Source: JBHIDQ01 sp046760155 (lineage in GTDB: Bacteria; Chloroflexota; Dehalococcoidia; Dehalococcoidales; RBG-16-60-22). Taken from it: a stretch of 7,372 nucleotides of DNA. Of this stretch, positions 1 to 6,116 are shown in pieces. The DNA is taken from contig JBHIDQ010000070.1 of assembly GCA_046760155.1 (NCBI GenBank), positions 1 to 7,372 of the forward strand, written 5' to 3'. Positions within the stretch are counted from its first letter, which is position 1, and every line of letters begins with the position of its first letter. A model generated the notes under the pieces. It worked only from the letters and a program-made list of their open reading frames with translations, had not been told where the DNA came from and did no database searches. The translations under genes were made by a program, and so were the position numbers.

Positions 1-89
1 TTACTCAGTATTTCTAATATAGAGGCCACAATTCTCCCGGCTTGCCGCATCGCGGCAAGCTCCTCATTAGTTTTGATGATGATACTCAT
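1..89 (-). CDS. map: Type I methionine aminopeptidase, N-terminal fragment (cut by window edge)
   Basis: Only the first 29 codons are visible; the gene runs off the low-coordinate edge. The peptide begins MSIIIKTNEELAAMRQAGRI, which matches the start of type I methionine aminopeptidases (a Lys-Thr/Ser-x-x-Glu-Leu-x-x-Met-Arg-x-Ala-Gly pattern). The family is a cytosolic metalloenzyme that removes the initiator Met from new proteins. The metal ligands lie outside the window, so identity rests on this N-terminus and on the usual adk-map order. The ATG overlaps the adk stop as ATGA, and an in-frame TAG lies immediately upstream, so this is the first usable start. The only Shine-Dalgarno-like match (AAGGA) is about 15 bases away, so translation probably depends on coupling to adk. 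A perfect hairpin lies in codons 10-17. Confidence 0.88.
   Translation of the reverse strand, partial: MSIIIKTNEELAAMRQAGRIVASILEILS
40..60 (-). other. Perfect 9-bp inverted repeat with 3-base loop inside early map coding sequence
   Basis: On the coding strand GCTTGCCGC, loop GAT, then GCGGCAAGC: nine base pairs without mismatch. It spans bases +30 to +50 of map (codons 10 to 17). No T tract follows, so it is not an intrinsic terminator. It would form a GC-rich mRNA hairpin just downstream of the initiation region. Whether it matters is inference, because the codons encode a conserved stretch (Leu-Ala-Ala-Met-Arg-Gln-Ala) and the palindrome could be chance. Confidence 0.55.
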
Positions 90-748
90 CTAGTGACGAA
101 CTCTTCCTTACGGAGGACGGCGACAATTCTCCGGGTCACCTCATTGATACTTCCCTCGCCGTCAATTTCCAGCAACTTGCCCCTTCGGGCATAGTAGTCA
201 ATAAGTGGTGTCGTCTCCGCAAAATAGACCTTTATTCGTTTTTTCACCGTTTGGGGAGTATCATCGGGGCGTTGGTATAGTTCACCACCGCACTTCTCAC
301 ACTTACCCCAAACCTCGGGGACAGAATCTATTATATTATAAACTGCCTGGCAATGGCGACAAATCCAGCGTCCGCTGAGTCGCTTGATAAGTTCCTCTTC
401 AGAGACTTTGATGTAGACTACCTTATCGATAGCTTTATTCTGCCGAGCTAAAGCTTTATCCAAGGCCTCCGCCTGCGCCAGGTTCCGGGGAAAGCCATCC
501 AGAATTACGCCGGTTTCACAGTCTGGGGCGGACAACCGCGCCAGAACCATTTGTATCGTTATTTCGTCAGGAACCAGCACTCCTTTCTCCATATAAGATT
601 TAGCCTGTCTGCCTAATTCGGTTCCCTGCTCCAGTGCCTGGCGAAACAGGTCACCAGAAGCAATATGGACCAAGTTCAGCTCCTGGGCGACCGCCGCCGC
701 CTGAGTACCTTTGCCGGCACCGGGAGCGCCTAGAAATATAAGATACAA
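86..748 (-). CDS. adk: Adenylate kinase, long form with four-cysteine LID
   Basis: This cytosolic enzyme interconverts ATP plus AMP and two ADP. The 220-residue protein has every expected landmark. The P-loop GAPGAGKGT is at residues 7-15, the AMP-site region ASGDLFR at 30-36 and DGFPRN at 84-89. The LID domain carries two Cys-x2-Cys pairs (Cys130/133 and Cys150/153), the pattern of the structural-zinc type, and Arg-Pro-Asp-Asp follows at 160-163. Length is typical for the long-LID class. The start is TTG: an in-frame TAA lies two codons upstream, GAGGAG sits 6 bases before the TTG, and the P-loop falls at the right distance. It follows secY after 86 bases and overlaps map by four bases (ATGA). 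Position in the cluster is the common secY-adk-map arrangement. Confidence 0.97.
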   Translation of the reverse strand: MYLIFLGAPGAGKGTQAAAVAQELNLVHIASGDLFRQALEQGTELGRQAKSYMEKGVLVPDEITIQMVLARLSAPDCETGVILDGFPRNLAQAEALDKALARQNKAIDKVVYIKVSEEELIKRLSGRWICRHCQAVYNIIDSVPEVWGKCEKCGGELYQRPDDTPQTVKKRIKVYFAETTPLIDYYARRGKLLEIDGEGSINEVTRRIVAVLRKEEFVTR

Positions 749-760
749 CTTTTACTCCTC
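746..760 (-). promoter_or_regulatory. Ribosome binding site fixing the TTG start of adk
   Basis: The coding strand reads GAGGAG, then TAAAAG, then TTG. The spacing is 6 bases and the TAA in the spacer is in frame with adk, so no longer protein is possible. This supports TTG as the true initiation codon. Confidence 0.8.
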
Positions 761-783
761 TTTATAAATCCTCACCACGTATT

Positions 784-813
784 ATTTTAGAGTCCTTTCA
801 GGGCATTTTCCAA
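784..813 (-). promoter_or_regulatory. Possible sigma-70-like promoter upstream of adk-map
   Basis: In the secY-adk gap the coding strand shows TTGGAA (808-813), an 18-base spacer, then TAAAAT (784-789). Each box differs from the consensus hexamer at one or two positions, and the spacer is within the accepted range. The likely start point would lie some 25-30 bases before the adk TTG, leaving room for the ribosome binding site. This is the only gap in the window large enough for a promoter. Such matches arise by chance in AT-rich DNA, so the call is weak. I see no terminator-like hairpin in the same gap. Confidence 0.3.
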
Positions 814-834
814 TATCCAAACACCCCAATCCGT

Positions 835-2151
835 TTATCTTATGAAACCTTCGTAGCGCCGCATGACCAGTTGCGCCTCAAGTTGCTTCATGGTATCCAG
901 AACGACGCCAACCATAATGATTAAGCCCAGGCTGGATAGCTGTATCACTTCGATATTGGTCAGCTCTCGCGCTACAAAGGGCATTACCGCCACACTGGCC
1001 AGGAAAAGAGCGCCTCCCCAGGTAATGCGGTTAATGACGCCGTTAAGGTAAGTGGCGGTGTTCCTCCCCGGTCGGATACCGGGGATAAATCCTCCCTGCC
1101 GCTGTAAGACACCGGGTAAATCCTGCTGTTGATAAATCACCATCGTGTAAAAGAAGGTAAAAGCAACCGCCATGGCGAAATAGAGACCCCAGTAGAACAA
1201 GCCTAATGGCAAGGGGGCCCTGGGGTTAAATAAACGCATAACCCAGTCTGCAAAATTAGGCTCGGCGGGATTGGCGAAGTAGCTGGCGACAATGCCCGGG
1301 AAGATTACCAGTGACATGGCGAAGATAAGCGGTATCATTCCGGCACTGTTGACCCGCAATGGAATATGAGTAGTGCCTGATTGTCGATACATTCGACCAC
1401 TACGGAAGACGCTCTTGGCATATTGCACCGGGATGCGGCGGTGCGCCTCGGTAAAGATAACGATTACCGAAATAGTGAGTACCACGATAAGGATATAAAA
1501 AGTCAGGCCGAGAAAGTTTTCCCGGGCGAGAAAACCCTGGCCAATCATTTCCGGGAGACGAGCCACGATACCGCCAAAAATTATAATCGATATACCGTTA
1601 CCGATGCCGTATTCGGTAATCAGTTCACCTAACCAGACCAAGAAGATGGTACCGGCCACCATTGATAGTACCATGGCTGCCATTGGTAAGGTTTCAGTAG
1701 TACCGATGACAGGTGGAGTCTGGCGCTGGAGGTAGACCAACTGTCCGTAGCCCTGAATGGAGGCAAGGGGCACCACCAGCCAGTGAGTAATCAGATTAAT
1801 CTTGTTTCTACCGGTCTCTCCCTCCCGGGAAAGGGCTTGCAGCCGCGGGATAACCGGCACCAGCAGCATCATAATGATTGAAGCCGTGATATAAGGGTAG
1901 ACTCCCATCGCCGCCACACTGAGTCGCCTCATAGCGCCACCACTGAACATGTCGAGCATACCCAGTAGTGCATTCCGTTCGAACAAAGCCTGCAAGGCAG
2001 TCTGGTCCACCCCGGGAAGAGGCACGTGAGCGACAAAGCGGAAGATTACCAGAATACCCACGGTGATGAGGATACGGCGCCTTAAATCAGGCAAACTGAA
2101 GGCATCGAACATTGCCTGGAGCAATCGTGGCCTACTTGGTCTGGGCCGCAT
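835..2151 (-). CDS. secY: Protein translocase channel subunit SecY
   Basis: SecY forms the membrane channel of the Sec translocon with SecE and SecG. At 438 residues it has normal family length and about ten hydrophobic segments, roughly at residues 27-43, 77-99, 120-141, 155-177, 183-200, 215-234, 270-291, 316-340, 375-393 and 401-418. Recognisable family stretches are the plug region around 62-75 (GMLDMFSGGAMRR), GVYPYITASIIMMLL (83-97), EYGIGNGISIIIFGGI (180-195), HRRIPVQYAK (237-246) and IPGIRPGRNTATYLNGVI (356-373), which lies by the cytosolic C5 loop used by SecA and the ribosome. The ATG overlaps the end of rplO by 20 bases and is preceded by AGGAGGT at 5-base spacing, which favours it over the internal Met14. 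The first 13 residues are Arg/Pro-rich. Confidence 0.97.
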   Translation of the reverse strand: MRPRPSRPRLLQAMFDAFSLPDLRRRILITVGILVIFRFVAHVPLPGVDQTALQALFERNALLGMLDMFSGGAMRRLSVAAMGVYPYITASIIMMLLVPVIPRLQALSREGETGRNKINLITHWLVVPLASIQGYGQLVYLQRQTPPVIGTTETLPMAAMVLSMVAGTIFLVWLGELITEYGIGNGISIIIFGGIVARLPEMIGQGFLARENFLGLTFYILIVVLTISVIVIFTEAHRRIPVQYAKSVFRSGRMYRQSGTTHIPLRVNSAGMIPLIFAMSLVIFPGIVASYFANPAEPNFADWVMRLFNPRAPLPLGLFYWGLYFAMAVAFTFFYTMVIYQQQDLPGVLQRQGGFIPGIRPGRNTATYLNGVINRITWGGALFLASVAVMPFVARELTNIEVIQLSSLGLIIMVGVVLDTMKQLEAQLVMRRYEGFIR

Positions 2152-2596
2152 ACTCCACCTCCTCAGCTTTACCCCCGGCTGCCTCTATTTTGGCTTTGGC
2201 GGCGGCGGAAAACTTGTTTGCCTTGACGACAATGGGTTGACTTACCTCACCATTAGCCAGAATCTTGATTGGTTTACGCAGTGATTTTACCAACCCGGCA
2301 GCTAATAATTTTTCTGGTGTTACTTCACTCTCGGGTTCAAAGAAATTAAGTTTATCTAAATTGACAATGTTATACTCGGTGCGGAAAATGTTGACAAAGC
2401 CACGCTTTTGGGGCAGGCGCTTGATTAAAGGCAACTGCCCACCTTCAAAGCCCGGGCGCACCTTGTTACCACTGCGGGACTTCTGTCCTTTTATGCCTCG
2501 CCCAGAGTAGGTGCCGTGACCGCTGCCATCCCCACGCCCGACTCGTTTCCTGGTGCGCTTGGCGCCGGAGGGTGGGGAGAGATTATCCTGCCTCAC
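2132..2596 (-). CDS. rplO: 50S ribosomal protein L15 (uL15)
   Basis: L15 is a late-assembling 23S rRNA-binding protein of the large subunit. The 154-residue sequence shows the glycine-rich basic N-terminal arm (RVGRGDGSGHGTYSGRGIKG, residues 18-37), FEGGQLPLIKRLPQKRGF (50-67), and the C-terminal stretch VKANKFSAAAKAKIEAAGG (124-142), close to the family signature. The start is GTG, overlapping the rpmD stop as GTGA, with GGAGG roughly 10 bases upstream inside rpmD. The 3' end overlaps secY by 20 bases and contains its Shine-Dalgarno sequence, so rpmD, rplO and secY are likely translationally coupled. Confidence 0.97.
   Translation of the reverse strand: MRQDNLSPPSGAKRTRKRVGRGDGSGHGTYSGRGIKGQKSRSGNKVRPGFEGGQLPLIKRLPQKRGFVNIFRTEYNIVNLDKLNFFEPESEVTPEKLLAAGLVKSLRKPIKILANGEVSQPIVVKANKFSAAAKAKIEAAGGKAEEVEYAAQTK
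2149..2163 (-). promoter_or_regulatory. Strong ribosome binding site for secY inside rplO
   Basis: AGGAGGT lies 5 bases before the ATG at 2151, within the last codons of rplO. The alternative in-frame ATG at 2112 has only a poor AGG two bases away. This decides the secY start in favour of 2151. Confidence 0.75.
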
Positions 2597-2778
2597 GAGC
2601 TTACTTCCTCCACCTTAACTAGATGTCTCACTTTATTTATCATACCTCGAATTGACGTTGAATCATCCTGGGTGACACTCTGGTTTAGTCGGTGAAAACC
2701 GAGAGCGGTTAAAGTTTTCTTCTGGGTTTTCTTATAGCCAATACCACTTTTCACCCAGGTGATGCGCAATTTAGCCAC
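2593..2778 (-). CDS. rpmD: 50S ribosomal protein L30 (uL30)
   Basis: The 61-residue protein has the usual length of bacterial L30. It begins MAKLRITWVKSGIGYKKTQK and continues with the family pattern Leu-Thr-Ala-Leu-Gly-Phe-x-Arg-Leu-Asn (residues 23-32) and GMINKVRHLVKVEE (45-58). It belongs to the large subunit and is found between S5 and L15, as here. The start codon is GTG. It overlaps the end of rpsE by 8 bases, and GAGGAG lies about 10 bases upstream within rpsE. Its TGA stop overlaps the GTG of rplO. Confidence 0.96.
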   Translation of the reverse strand: MAKLRITWVKSGIGYKKTQKKTLTALGFHRLNQSVTQDDSTSIRGMINKVRHLVKVEEVSS

Positions 2779-3307
2779 TGGTTACAGTCTCCTCGTCACT
2801 AATGATTGCCTTGCGTTTGGCTACCGCCTCTTTAGGGTCTTTGAGCTGGCTGAGGGCGAGCATCGTTGCCTTAGCGATATTGATACGATTGGAGGTACCC
2901 AACGATTTGGTCAGGATGTCCTTGATGCCGCATGCCTCAAGGACCGCGCGTACACTGCCACCAGCAATAACGCCGGTGCCCGGTGCTGCCGGTCTGAGCA
3001 TGACTTTGGCGGCGCCAAGGCTAACCGTCATTTGATGGGGAATCGTGGTACCGGCGAGTGGCACTTTAATCAAATTCTTTCTAGCCGCAGCGCCACCTTT
3101 ACTAATTGCTGCTGGCACTTCATTCGCTTTGCCAATGCCAAGACCCACGTGCCCGTTACTATCCCCGGTTACCACCAGGGCACTGAATCTGAGGCGTTTG
3201 CCTCCTTTCATTACCTTGGCCACCCGATTGATATAGATTAGTCTATCGTTCAGGACCAGTTCGGTGGTGTCTATCTTGCTTATTGGTTCCTTCATTAAAT
3301 TAGCCAT
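2771..3307 (-). CDS. rpsE: 30S ribosomal protein S5 (uS5)
   Basis: S5 lies near the mRNA entry channel of the small subunit and contributes to decoding accuracy and helicase activity in the family. From the ATG at 3307 the protein is 178 residues. LNDRLIYINRVAKVMKGGKR (19-38) starts the double-stranded-RNA-binding-like domain. SALVVTGDSNGHVGLGIGKA (42-61), NEVPAAISKGGAAARKNLIK (62-81) and PAAPGTGVIAGGSVRAVLEA (107-126) match the family. The frame is open for 28 further codons, up to a TTG at 3391, but that would overlap rplR by 80 bases and add unrelated sequence, so I reject it. The chosen ATG lies 4 bases after the rplR stop with only a weak AAAAG upstream; reinitiation after rplR is likely. 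Met5 (3295) is a less likely alternative. Confidence 0.95.
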   Translation of the reverse strand: MANLMKEPISKIDTTELVLNDRLIYINRVAKVMKGGKRLRFSALVVTGDSNGHVGLGIGKANEVPAAISKGGAAARKNLIKVPLAGTTIPHQMTVSLGAAKVMLRPAAPGTGVIAGGSVRAVLEACGIKDILTKSLGTSNRINIAKATMLALSQLKDPKEAVAKRKAIISDEETVTSG

Positions 3308-3311
3308 CTTT

Positions 3312-3677
3312 TTAGAATTGCAAACCACCTTGCCGGGCAGCTTCGGCGAGGGCTTTAATCCTGCCGTGGTATTTATAGCCACCGCGGTCAAAGGCTACTT
3401 GTTTTATTCCCTTGCTTAAGGCTCGTTTGGCAATCATAGTACCGACCATTTCCGCTTTACCTGTCTTGGCTTTGCCATTGGTCTCGCTTTTTGTTTCCGG
3501 GTCAAGGGTTGAGGCTGAGACCAGGGTATATCCGCTGGTATCATCAATAACCTGCGCGTAGATATGGTTCAAGCTGCGGAAAACGCACAACCGAGGCCGA
3601 GAAGGCGTGCCTTTCATCTTCAATCTAACTCGGGCATGTCTTTTGTTACGGGCTAACCTTGGTTCAATCTTGGCCAT
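3312..3677 (-). CDS. rplR: 50S ribosomal protein L18 (uL18)
   Basis: L18 binds 5S rRNA together with L5 and joins it to the large subunit. The 121-residue sequence shows a basic N-terminus (MAKIEPRLARNKRHARVRLK), GTPSRPRLCVFRSLNHIYAQ (23-42) followed by VIDD, and the C-terminal FDRGGYKYHGRIKALAEAAR (96-115) then QGGL. Length and motifs are normal for the family. The ATG begins two bases after the rplF stop, and a GGGAAGAAG purine stretch inside the end of rplF could act as its ribosome binding site. It ends 4 bases before rpsE. Confidence 0.97.
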   Translation of the reverse strand: MAKIEPRLARNKRHARVRLKMKGTPSRPRLCVFRSLNHIYAQVIDDTSGYTLVSASTLDPETKSETNGKAKTGKAEMVGTMIAKRALSKGIKQVAFDRGGYKYHGRIKALAEAARQGGLQF

Positions 3678-3679
3678 AA

Positions 3680-4228
3680 TTACTTCTTCCCAACTACCTT
3701 ACCGGCTTTACCTGGCTTGAGGCGGACTACTTCCCCAGCGTATCTAATCCCCTTGCCTTTATAGGGGTCAGGGGGCCGAACTTTCCGAATTCGGGCGGCC
3801 ATCTCACCAACTACTTCCTTATTAATGCCGGAAACCTTGATTCGGTTTCCCTCGACGGCGAGGGAGATGCCGGGCAATGGGGATACTTCCACCGGATGTG
3901 AGTAGCCCACGCGAAGGGTGAGCTTATCCCCGGTTTTTTCCGCCCGGTAACCGACACCGATTATTTCCAGATACTTATCAAAACCGCTACTTACTCCCTC
4001 TACCATATTAGCCACCAGACTTCGTGTCAGCCCGTGTAAGGAACGATGCTCCTTATTGTCACTAGGTCGTGACACGGTTAAAGTATTATCCTGCTGGTCA
4101 ATGGCTATATCCCTACTGATGGCGCAGCTAAGCTCTCCTTTGGGTCCGGTTACGGTAACCCGTCCCTTTTTAATGTTCACCGTTACTCCTGATGGTACGG
4201 TTATTGGCATTCTGCCTACTCTAGACAT
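3680..4228 (-). CDS. rplF: 50S ribosomal protein L6 (uL6)
   Basis: L6 sits near the factor-binding region of the large subunit and has two related domains. Here the 182-residue protein begins MSRVGRMPITVPSGVTVNIK and includes VTVTGPKGELS (24-34). A central stretch ends in YLEIIGVGYRAE (86-97), and the C-terminal signature PPDPYKGKGIRYAGEVVRLK occupies 152-171, followed by a Lys/Gly-rich end. Length is standard. The ATG follows the rpsH stop after 22 bases, with GGAG about 9 bases upstream. The next gene, rplR, begins two bases after the stop codon. Confidence 0.97.
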   Translation of the reverse strand: MSRVGRMPITVPSGVTVNIKKGRVTVTGPKGELSCAISRDIAIDQQDNTLTVSRPSDNKEHRSLHGLTRSLVANMVEGVSSGFDKYLEIIGVGYRAEKTGDKLTLRVGYSHPVEVSPLPGISLAVEGNRIKVSGINKEVVGEMAARIRKVRPPDPYKGKGIRYAGEVVRLKPGKAGKVVGKK

Positions 4229-4250
4229 AATTTACCACTCCGGACTTGGT

Positions 4251-4649
4251 TTACCATACATAGCATAAAAGTTCACCGCCAATCCCCTGGCGCCAGGCTT
4301 GTTGCCCCGTTTTCACTCCTTTAGAGGTAGAAACAATGGCAATACCTAAGCCACCGTAAACACGAGGTATCTCTTTCTGCTGTACATATACTCTTAAACC
4401 GGGCTTGCTTACTCTTTCCAGTCCCGAAATGACTGGCTGATTATGGTCGCTATATTTGAGCTGAATCTTGATTACCCGGTGTGGTTTACCCCTCACTACT
4501 TCATAATCATTAATAAAACCCTCTTCCTTCAGGATTCTAGCAATGGAGAGTTTCATCCTTGAGGCGGGTACCAGCACGAAATCATGCTTGGCCATAATGG
4601 CATTGCGTACCCGGTTTAACATATCAGCTATAGGGTCAGAAACAGTCAT
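4251..4649 (-). CDS. rpsH: 30S ribosomal protein S8 (uS8)
   Basis: S8 binds the central domain of 16S rRNA and is a primary assembly protein. In Escherichia coli it also represses the spc operon by binding its mRNA. The 132-residue protein shows SDPIADMLNRVRNA (4-17), a middle domain, and the conserved C-terminal half: GLGIAIVSTSKGVKTG (100-115) and GGELLCYVW (124-132). Length is typical. The start is ATG, 28 bases after rpsN; the upstream region is purine-rich (GAGGAAGAAAGAGAAA), but the best match to the anti-Shine-Dalgarno sequence is distant, so initiation strength is uncertain. No E. coli-like S8 target is evident, because the rplX-rplE junction has no intergenic space. Confidence 0.97.
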   Translation of the reverse strand: MTVSDPIADMLNRVRNAIMAKHDFVLVPASRMKLSIARILKEEGFINDYEVVRGKPHRVIKIQLKYSDHNQPVISGLERVSKPGLRVYVQQKEIPRVYGGLGIAIVSTSKGVKTGQQAWRQGIGGELLCYVW

Positions 4650-4677
4650 CTTTATTTCTCTTTCTTCCTCAGTCTTT

Positions 4678-4863
4678 TTACCAACTTGATTTTCTCACTC
4701 CCGGAAGTTGACCAGCAAGCGCCAGTCGGCGAAAACAGATACGGCATAAGCCAAATTTACGAATATAAGCACGAGGTCGACCACAGAGGGAGCATCGGTT
4801 ATGTTGCTGTACTTTATATTTGGTCGGGCGTTGCGCTTTGACAATCTTTGACTTCTTGGCCAT
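4678..4863 (-). CDS. rpsN: 30S ribosomal protein S14, zinc-binding type (uS14, type Z)
   Basis: This is the short, 61-residue form of S14 that binds one zinc ion. It has Cys24-x2-Cys27 and Cys40-x2-Cys43 with 12 residues between the pairs (CSLC...CRIC). The C-terminal half carries Ile-Cys-Phe-Arg-Arg-Leu-Ala and ends GQLPGVRKSSW, the usual end of this family. S14 sits in the head of the small subunit. Zinc-independent S14 forms lack these cysteines and are usually longer. The ATG begins two bases after the rplE stop, and GGAG lies 5 bases before it, overlapping the last rplE codons. The gene lies in its usual place between L5 and S8. Also called rpsZ or type-Z rpsN. Confidence 0.97.
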   Translation of the reverse strand: MAKKSKIVKAQRPTKYKVQQHNRCSLCGRPRAYIRKFGLCRICFRRLALAGQLPGVRKSSW

Positions 4864-4865
4864 TC

Positions 4866-5417
4866 CTACTCCATTCCATCCTTGGCGAAAGGCATGCCGA
4901 GCAATTCCAGTAAATGTCTGCTTTCTTCATCTGTCTTTGCCGTAGTAGCGATCGATATTTCTAGTCCTCGTATCTTATCTATCTTGTCATAATCCACTTC
5001 GGGGAAGGCAATTTGTTCCTTGAGTCCCAGGGTATAGTTGCCCCGACCATCAAAGGAGTTAGGGGAGACCCCTTGAAACTCGCGCACCCGAGGTAAGACG
5101 GCGTTTATCAGCTTGTCCAGGAAGTGATACATGCGTTCTCCTCTTATGGTTACCTTTAGCCCGATGGGCATGTCTTCCCTTAACCTGAAGGCAGCAATCG
5201 ATCGCTTGGCTCGGGTGATTACCGGATGTTGCCCGGAAATAGCGGCTAAGTCAGCTTCAGCGGATTCTAGCGCCTTGGCGTTCTGGATTGCCTCACCCAA
5301 GCCGATATTAAGCACCACCTTTTCCAGGCGTGGTACCTGCATGATGTTTTTATAGCCGTAACGTTCCATTAGCGTGGGAACAACTTCTTTTCGATACTTT
5401 TCCTTCAATATTGACAT
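4866..5417 (-). CDS. rplE: 50S ribosomal protein L5 (uL5)
   Basis: L5 binds 5S rRNA with L18 and forms part of the central protuberance, contacting the P-site tRNA and the small subunit. The 183-residue protein shows VPRLEKVVLNIGLGEA (28-43), TRAKRSIAAFRLREDMPIGL (68-87) followed by KVTIRG, and FDGRGNYTLGLKEQIAFPEV (122-141) followed by DYDKI. All are diagnostic of the family and the length is normal. The ATG follows the TAG of rplX with no base between them. AGAGGTGAT, a good complement to the 16S 3' end, lies 7 bases upstream inside rplX. The 3' end carries the ribosome binding site for rpsN. Confidence 0.98.
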   Translation of the reverse strand: MSILKEKYRKEVVPTLMERYGYKNIMQVPRLEKVVLNIGLGEAIQNAKALESAEADLAAISGQHPVITRAKRSIAAFRLREDMPIGLKVTIRGERMYHFLDKLINAVLPRVREFQGVSPNSFDGRGNYTLGLKEQIAFPEVDYDKIDKIRGLEISIATTAKTDEESRHLLELLGMPFAKDGME

Positions 5418-5729
5418 CTAGTCAATCACCTCTTTACAAGAGCGACAAATTCTGACCTTTCTACCGTCCTCTAAGAAAGTAAAGCCAATACGGGCAGGGT
5501 GATTACACTTTTGGCAGAGTAACATCACATTTGAGACGTGAATTGGCGCTTCCAAATCAATGATGCCAGCTTGTCTCACCCGTCCCCTTGCCCTAGAGTG
5601 TTTCTTGATAAAGTTAATACCTTCGACGAGCACCCGTTGCTTCTTCGGGTAAGCAAAGCGCACTTTACCCTTTTTACCTTTATCCTTACCGGCGATAACG
5701 AGCACGGTATCGTTCTTTCTAATCTTCAC
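5418..5729 (-). CDS. rplX: 50S ribosomal protein L24 (uL24), four-cysteine form
   Basis: L24 is an assembly-initiating large-subunit protein near the exit-tunnel opening. The 103-residue protein begins with the KOW-type motif (residues 3-22, Val-Ile-Ala-Gly-Lys-Asp-Lys-Gly-Lys-Lys-Gly) and includes RVLVEGINFIKKHSR (32-46). The C-terminal part carries two Cys-x2-Cys pairs, Cys72/75 (CQKC) and Cys95/98 (CRSC), which resemble a zinc ribbon and occur in many but not all bacterial L24 proteins. Metal binding is inferred. The start codon is GTG; GAGG lies about 10 bases upstream, and the rplN stop is 12 bases away. The TAG stop abuts the ATG of rplE. Confidence 0.97.
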   Translation of the reverse strand: MKIRKNDTVLVIAGKDKGKKGKVRFAYPKKQRVLVEGINFIKKHSRARGRVRQAGIIDLEAPIHVSNVMLLCQKCNHPARIGFTFLEDGRKVRICRSCKEVID

Positions 5730-5741
5730 TGTCGGCTAACC

Positions 5742-6110
5742 TCACAAAACTTCCGGTGCCAGGGAAATAATCTTGGTAAAATCCTTATCTCTCAGTTCTC
5801 TGGCTACCGGACCGAAAATTCGAGTTCCCCTGGGATTATTCTTATCAGTGAGAATCACGGCGGCATTTTCATCAAACCGGATATAGGAGCCATCGGGACG
5901 CCGATAAGACTGAGCAGTACGAACGATAACTGCCCTAACCACGTCTCCTTTTTTCATGGCGGCTCCCGGGATGGCCTTTTTTACGGAAGCCACAATGACG
6001 TCACCCACTCGAGCATATCTTTTTCTGGTGCCTCCCAGCACGTTAATGCACATAATTTCTCGAGCTCCGGTGTTGTCAGCAGCTTTAAGTCTGGTATACG
6101 GCTGAATCAT
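5742..6110 (-). CDS. rplN: 50S ribosomal protein L14 (uL14)
   Basis: L14 binds 23S rRNA at the subunit interface, where it contributes to an intersubunit bridge and is also the binding site of the silencing factor RsfS in the family. It has the canonical bacterial length of 122 residues. It begins MIQPYTRLKAADNTGAREIM, has AVIVRTAQSYRRPDGSYIRF (60-79) followed by DENAAV, and ends with GTRIFGPVARELR (95-107) and FTKIISLAPEVL (111-122). The ATG follows the rpsQ stop after 6 bases, with AGGA about 9 bases upstream inside rpsQ. A slightly earlier ATG (6115) meets a stop after one more codon and cannot be the start. Confidence 0.98.
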   Translation of the reverse strand: MIQPYTRLKAADNTGAREIMCINVLGGTRKRYARVGDVIVASVKKAIPGAAMKKGDVVRAVIVRTAQSYRRPDGSYIRFDENAAVILTDKNNPRGTRIFGPVARELRDKDFTKIISLAPEVL

Positions 6111-6116
6111 GTCATT

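Noticed and set aside
40..60. Hairpin in map as a transcription terminator
   Set aside because: No T-rich tract follows on the coding strand and it lies inside an intact coding frame.
749..834. Small gene, RNA gene or terminator in the secY-adk gap
   Set aside because: I see no ribosome-bound short frame, no strong inverted repeat and no T tract; the gap is too short for a typical structured RNA gene.
1381..1632. Plus-strand open frame opposite secY
   Set aside because: It lies entirely inside secY coding sequence and shows no independent ribosome binding or domain evidence.
2759..3241. Plus-strand open frame of 160 codons opposite rpsE
   Set aside because: It lies antisense to a clear S5 gene, its protein shows no recognisable domain, and its start overlaps rpmD and rpsE. 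It is a shadow frame.
3308..3391. Open extension of rpsE back to a TTG at 3391
   Set aside because: It would overlap rplR by 80 bases, has no S5-like sequence, and the ATG at 3307 sits right after the rplR stop and gives the normal S5 length.
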